Position numbers and translations under genes: made by a program | Shown: positions 61,656-64,000 of the stretch, in pieces | Numbering within the stretch: the stretch's first letter is position 1 | Layout: each line of letters begins with the position of its first letter | Source of the DNA: CAVSWT01 sp963775245 | GTDB lineage: Bacteria; Bacteroidota; Ignavibacteria; Ignavibacteriales; Ignavibacteriaceae | DNA length: 64,000 nucleotides | NCBI GenBank assembly: GCA_963775245.1 | Contig: CAVZID010000035.1 | Span: 62,001-126,000, forward strand | Direction: 5' to 3' | Notes under the pieces: model-generated | Seen by the model: the letters and a program-made list of their open reading frames with translations, nothing else | Databases searched by the model: none | What the model was told of the DNA's origin: nothing

Positions 61656-62933
61656 TTAAAGTTTTATGAATTCAACCCTACGATTATTTGCCTTTCCTAC
61701 AGCTGTTGTGTTTGGAGAAATAGGTTCAATTTCTCCTTTGCCATCTGTTTCCATTTGTGTTTCGGCGATTCCAAATTCACTTGTCAAAACATTTTTAACA
61801 GACGCAGCTCTTCTTTTAGATAAATCCAAATTGCTGTTATCATCACCATCGCTGTCTGTATGGCCAACAATTTTGACCTTAACATTTGAATTATCTTTTA
61901 AAACTTTTGCAATGTCTTTTAGTGTTCCATAAGATTCTGGTTTTACTTTATCAGAATTAACATCAAACAGAATTCCATGGGTAACAAGTTTTCCTTCTGT
62001 TAATAATTTACTGCGCGTATCCGGCGCTCCTACCGCAATTCTGATATTTGAAACTAATGCTGCTCCATATTCAAATCTTATTCTATCCATCTTTACACTT
62101 TTAACCGGAAAAGCCTTTGGTAAATCAAACATCTTATTTTCATCCTGATATAACCGCACTCTTGATTTTTGAACCCATAATGACATATGATATTTTTGAT
62201 TTTCTTTCTGGTAAAAGTTTTTATCTTCTTTATATCCGCTTAAACCAAGCCCTTCACCTTCCTTTTCATTTATATAAGTCCGGTAACTGGGCCTTCCAAA
62301 ATATTCAACGGAATAGGAAAACGCGGCTTTCCCAGGTACGGAACCAGCGTCAAAAGAATTCGCATTAATGCTTTGCATAAGCCTAAAATAATAACCAGCC
62401 ATACTTCCTTCTTCACCTTTAATAGGAATGACATCAAACTCAATCGTATAATTTTCAGGTAAATTTAAAAGTTCATCAGTCCAAATAGCATTGTGAGAAG
62501 AGAACTGCAGCCAGTTACCTGGAAATAAATTGGTCGTTACAATTTCACCCGAACCGTTTGTGTTCCAAAGTGCCGGGAAGTCTCCTACATTATCTTGAGA
62601 AAAGTCTTCATAAAAGATGACTTGCTCGCCAGGAATAAAATCAAATTTTGAATATGATTTTAATTCATCAGATTTCTTAGATTCTGCATTAGCAGTTTCA
62701 GTTGAATTGTCTGTCTCTTCAGTTTTAGCTTCGGAGTTTTCTTGATTTTCATCTTTTGGTTGCGCCGATTCGTCTGTTGCTTTGTTTATACCTTTATCAA
62801 TTGCTTCGTCGGTCTTTTGCTTAGCTTTTTCTTCAACTTTATCTTTTACTTTATCTAAAATATTGAACTGGGCGAAAGACTGCCCGCAATAAATTAATAT
62901 AGCTGCCAAAAATATTGATAGAAATTTGGACAT
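61656..62933 (-). CDS. OmpA-family outer-membrane protein
   Basis: A 425-residue protein with a signal peptide (KFLSIFLAAILIYCGQSFAQ), a charged low-complexity stretch rich in K/E/D (about 25-95), a central concanavalin/LamG-like beta domain (YEDFSQDNVGDFPALWNTNG) and a C-terminal OmpA peptidoglycan-binding domain (ILFDVNSDKVKPESYGTL, VGHTDSDGDDNSNLDLSKRR). It should tie the outer membrane or an exported complex to peptidoglycan. The frame is open to 62978, but ATG 62933 has a strong GAGGGG ribosome site and the signal peptide. Confidence 0.9.
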   Translation of the reverse strand: MSKFLSIFLAAILIYCGQSFAQFNILDKVKDKVEEKAKQKTDEAIDKGINKATDESAQPKDENQENSEAKTEETDNSTETANAESKKSDELKSYSKFDFIPGEQVIFYEDFSQDNVGDFPALWNTNGSGEIVTTNLFPGNWLQFSSHNAIWTDELLNLPENYTIEFDVIPIKGEEGSMAGYYFRLMQSINANSFDAGSVPGKAAFSYSVEYFGRPSYRTYINEKEGEGLGLSGYKEDKNFYQKENQKYHMSLWVQKSRVRLYQDENKMFDLPKAFPVKSVKMDRIRFEYGAALVSNIRIAVGAPDTRSKLLTEGKLVTHGILFDVNSDKVKPESYGTLKDIAKVLKDNSNVKVKIVGHTDSDGDDNSNLDLSKRRAASVKNVLTSEFGIAETQMETDGKGEIEPISPNTTAVGKANNRRVEFIKL

Positions 62934-63109
62934 GTAAGTACCCCTCAAAATGTTAGAAAATAGATTTGATATATACAAAATTCAATAAAAACAGATATCA
63001 TTATAAATAGAACAATTGGACTATTTTTTTTACTCTTTTATTGCAATTCAGCATTTCAAAAGATTATTTGATGATTTTAATTACTTATAAAAATCACTTA
63101 TCTTCAAAA

Positions 63110-63140
63110 TTGATATTATTTCATCATTGAGGTATCTTTA
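63110..63140 (+). promoter_or_regulatory. Bacteroidota-type promoter candidate for mutS
   Basis: TTG (63110-63112), a 20-base spacer and TATCTTTA (63133-63140), which differs from TAnnTTTG only at the last base. Transcription would start near 63147, giving a short leader before ATG 63162. The gap 62934-63161 contains nothing else I can identify. Confidence 0.45.
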
Positions 63141-63161
63141 AATTCAATTTAAATTTGGGCT

Positions 63162-64000
63162 ATGAATAAGACTCCTTTAATGTCCCAGTATTATAAAATT
63201 AAAGAAGCTCATCCGGATACTATTTTGCTTTTCCGGGTTGGCGACTTTTTTGAGACTTTTGAGGAAGATGCAAAAACTGCTTCAAAAGTGCTGGGAATTA
63301 CTTTAACCAAACGCAATAATGGCAATACAGAAGATACTCCTCTTGCCGGATTTCCACATCACGCCATTGATACTTATTTGCCTAAATTGGTTCGTGCCGG
63401 ATTTAGAGTTGCAGTTTGTGAACAGGTTGAAAATCCAAAGTTTGCAAAAGGAATTGTAAAGCGGGATGTAATTGAAGTTGTTACTCCCGGAGTTGCATTT
63501 TCGGACAAGCTGCTCGACCATAAAAAAAATAATTACTTGATGAGCATCTGCATAAAAGAAGATATTGCCGGGATTTCTTTCTGCGATATTTCAACCGGTG
63601 AATTTTATGCTTTTGAAATTCCTTCAAAATTAATTCAGCAGCAGATTGAATCAATCTCACCGTCCGAAATTTTAGTACAGAAAAAAGATAGAGAATTTAT
63701 TCAGAATATTTTAAAGAAAGTTAATCCTTCAATACGAGTTACAAAAATTGATGATTGGATTTTTAATTTTGAATATGCAAAAGACCTTTTAATAATGCAG
63801 TTCAAAACTGTCACTCTTAAAGGATTTGGAATTGAAAACTTTACTGCGGGAATTATTTCAAGCGGAGTAATCCTTAATTATCTTCAAGAAACTCAAAAGA
63901 CTAATCTTTCACATTTAAATAAAATTTCTGCACATAATCCTTCCGAATATATGGCTTTGGATTATTCAACAAAAAGAAATCTTGAGATAACTTTTTCGAT
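63162..64000 (+). CDS. mutS: DNA mismatch repair protein MutS, N-terminal part
   Basis: MutS recognises mispaired bases. The visible 279 residues cover the mismatch-recognition domain and the start of the connector: MSQYYKIKEAHPDTILLFRV followed by GDFFETFEEDA, with the Phe-x-Glu wedge in GDFFETF, then LTKRNNG, PLAGFPHHAIDTYL and VVTPGVAF. The frame is still open at the right edge, so the ATPase domain lies outside. The start ATG 63162 follows GGGC and matches the family N-terminus. Confidence 0.96.
   Translation, partial: MNKTPLMSQYYKIKEAHPDTILLFRVGDFFETFEEDAKTASKVLGITLTKRNNGNTEDTPLAGFPHHAIDTYLPKLVRAGFRVAVCEQVENPKFAKGIVKRDVIEVVTPGVAFSDKLLDHKKNNYLMSICIKEDIAGISFCDISTGEFYAFEIPSKLIQQQIESISPSEILVQKKDREFIQNILKKVNPSIRVTKIDDWIFNFEYAKDLLIMQFKTVTLKGFGIENFTAGIISSGVILNYLQETQKTNLSHLNKISAHNPSEYMALDYSTKRNLEITFS

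Noticed and set aside
1..64000. tRNA or rRNA genes, integrated phage, insertion sequence with transposase
   Set aside because: No stretch with tRNA T-loop and cloverleaf features, rRNA sequence, integrase or transposase was recognised by eye; a tRNA and profile scan would be decisive.

Overview
The window is AT-rich DNA from a Gram-negative bacterium of the Bacteroidota/Chlorobi side of the tree. The best fit is Ignavibacteria or a close relative. Two large secreted proteins end in a type IX secretion (T9SS) sorting domain with the motif NPFNPTT. Several promoter candidates match the Bacteroidota form TTG-N19..21-TAnnTTTG. There is also a complete Bat (aerotolerance) operon, LPS synthesis (kdsB) and multihaem cytochromes. 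No rRNA, tRNA, CRISPR array, phage or classical insertion sequence was recognised.

Layout. 0-8 kb: the end of a CorC/HlyC-type membrane protein; a regulatory pair (ECF sigma factor plus TPR Ser/Thr kinase) bracketed by a 285-bp duplicate of the end of that membrane gene; and a T9SS-exported protein with a seven-repeat propeller. 8-15 kb: tgt-yajC, ribBA, an NfeD protease (frameshifted), a heavily decayed outer-membrane-like gene and an RlmI-type methyltransferase (frameshifted). 15-23.5 kb: moxR-DUF58-batD-like-batA-batB-batC-batD-batE. The batC signal-peptide region carries an in-frame 102-bp palindromic insertion flanked by 20-bp direct repeats. 23.6-29 kb: housekeeping genes (YHS-domain protein, CAAX protease, plsC, gatC, kdsB, PLP enzyme, HIT, B12-binding domain).

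29-35 kb: a minus-strand cytochrome island with 34 haem-binding motifs in four proteins plus a beta-barrel. One cytochrome carries a T9SS tag, which suggests an electron conduit to the cell surface. 35-40 kb: two tandem MORN-like lipoproteins, a structured non-coding element, gap-pgk and a rhomboid protease. 40-51.5 kb: recQ, an ABC exporter, 3-hydroxyacyl-CoA dehydrogenase, ackA, MarC, an atypical SDR and a FAD dehydrogenase (frameshifted). 51.5-60.7 kb: a minus-strand cluster of GH13 hydrolase, ATP-grasp, class I glutamine amidotransferase, GCS2-type carboxylate-amine ligase, second ATP-grasp and serine esterase. It reads as a pathway for an unidentified amide- or peptide-bonded metabolite and is the best candidate here for a poorly described system. 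61-64 kb: a lipoprotein, an OmpA-family protein and the start of mutS.

Two genome-wide themes stand out. Intergenic spaces are littered with different palindromic repeats, two of which appear to supply the ribosome binding site of the next gene. Five otherwise intact genes each carry one single-base indel, four of them in A/T homopolymers. That pattern looks more like consensus error than biology, whereas the many indels at 12.5-13.5 kb look like real decay.
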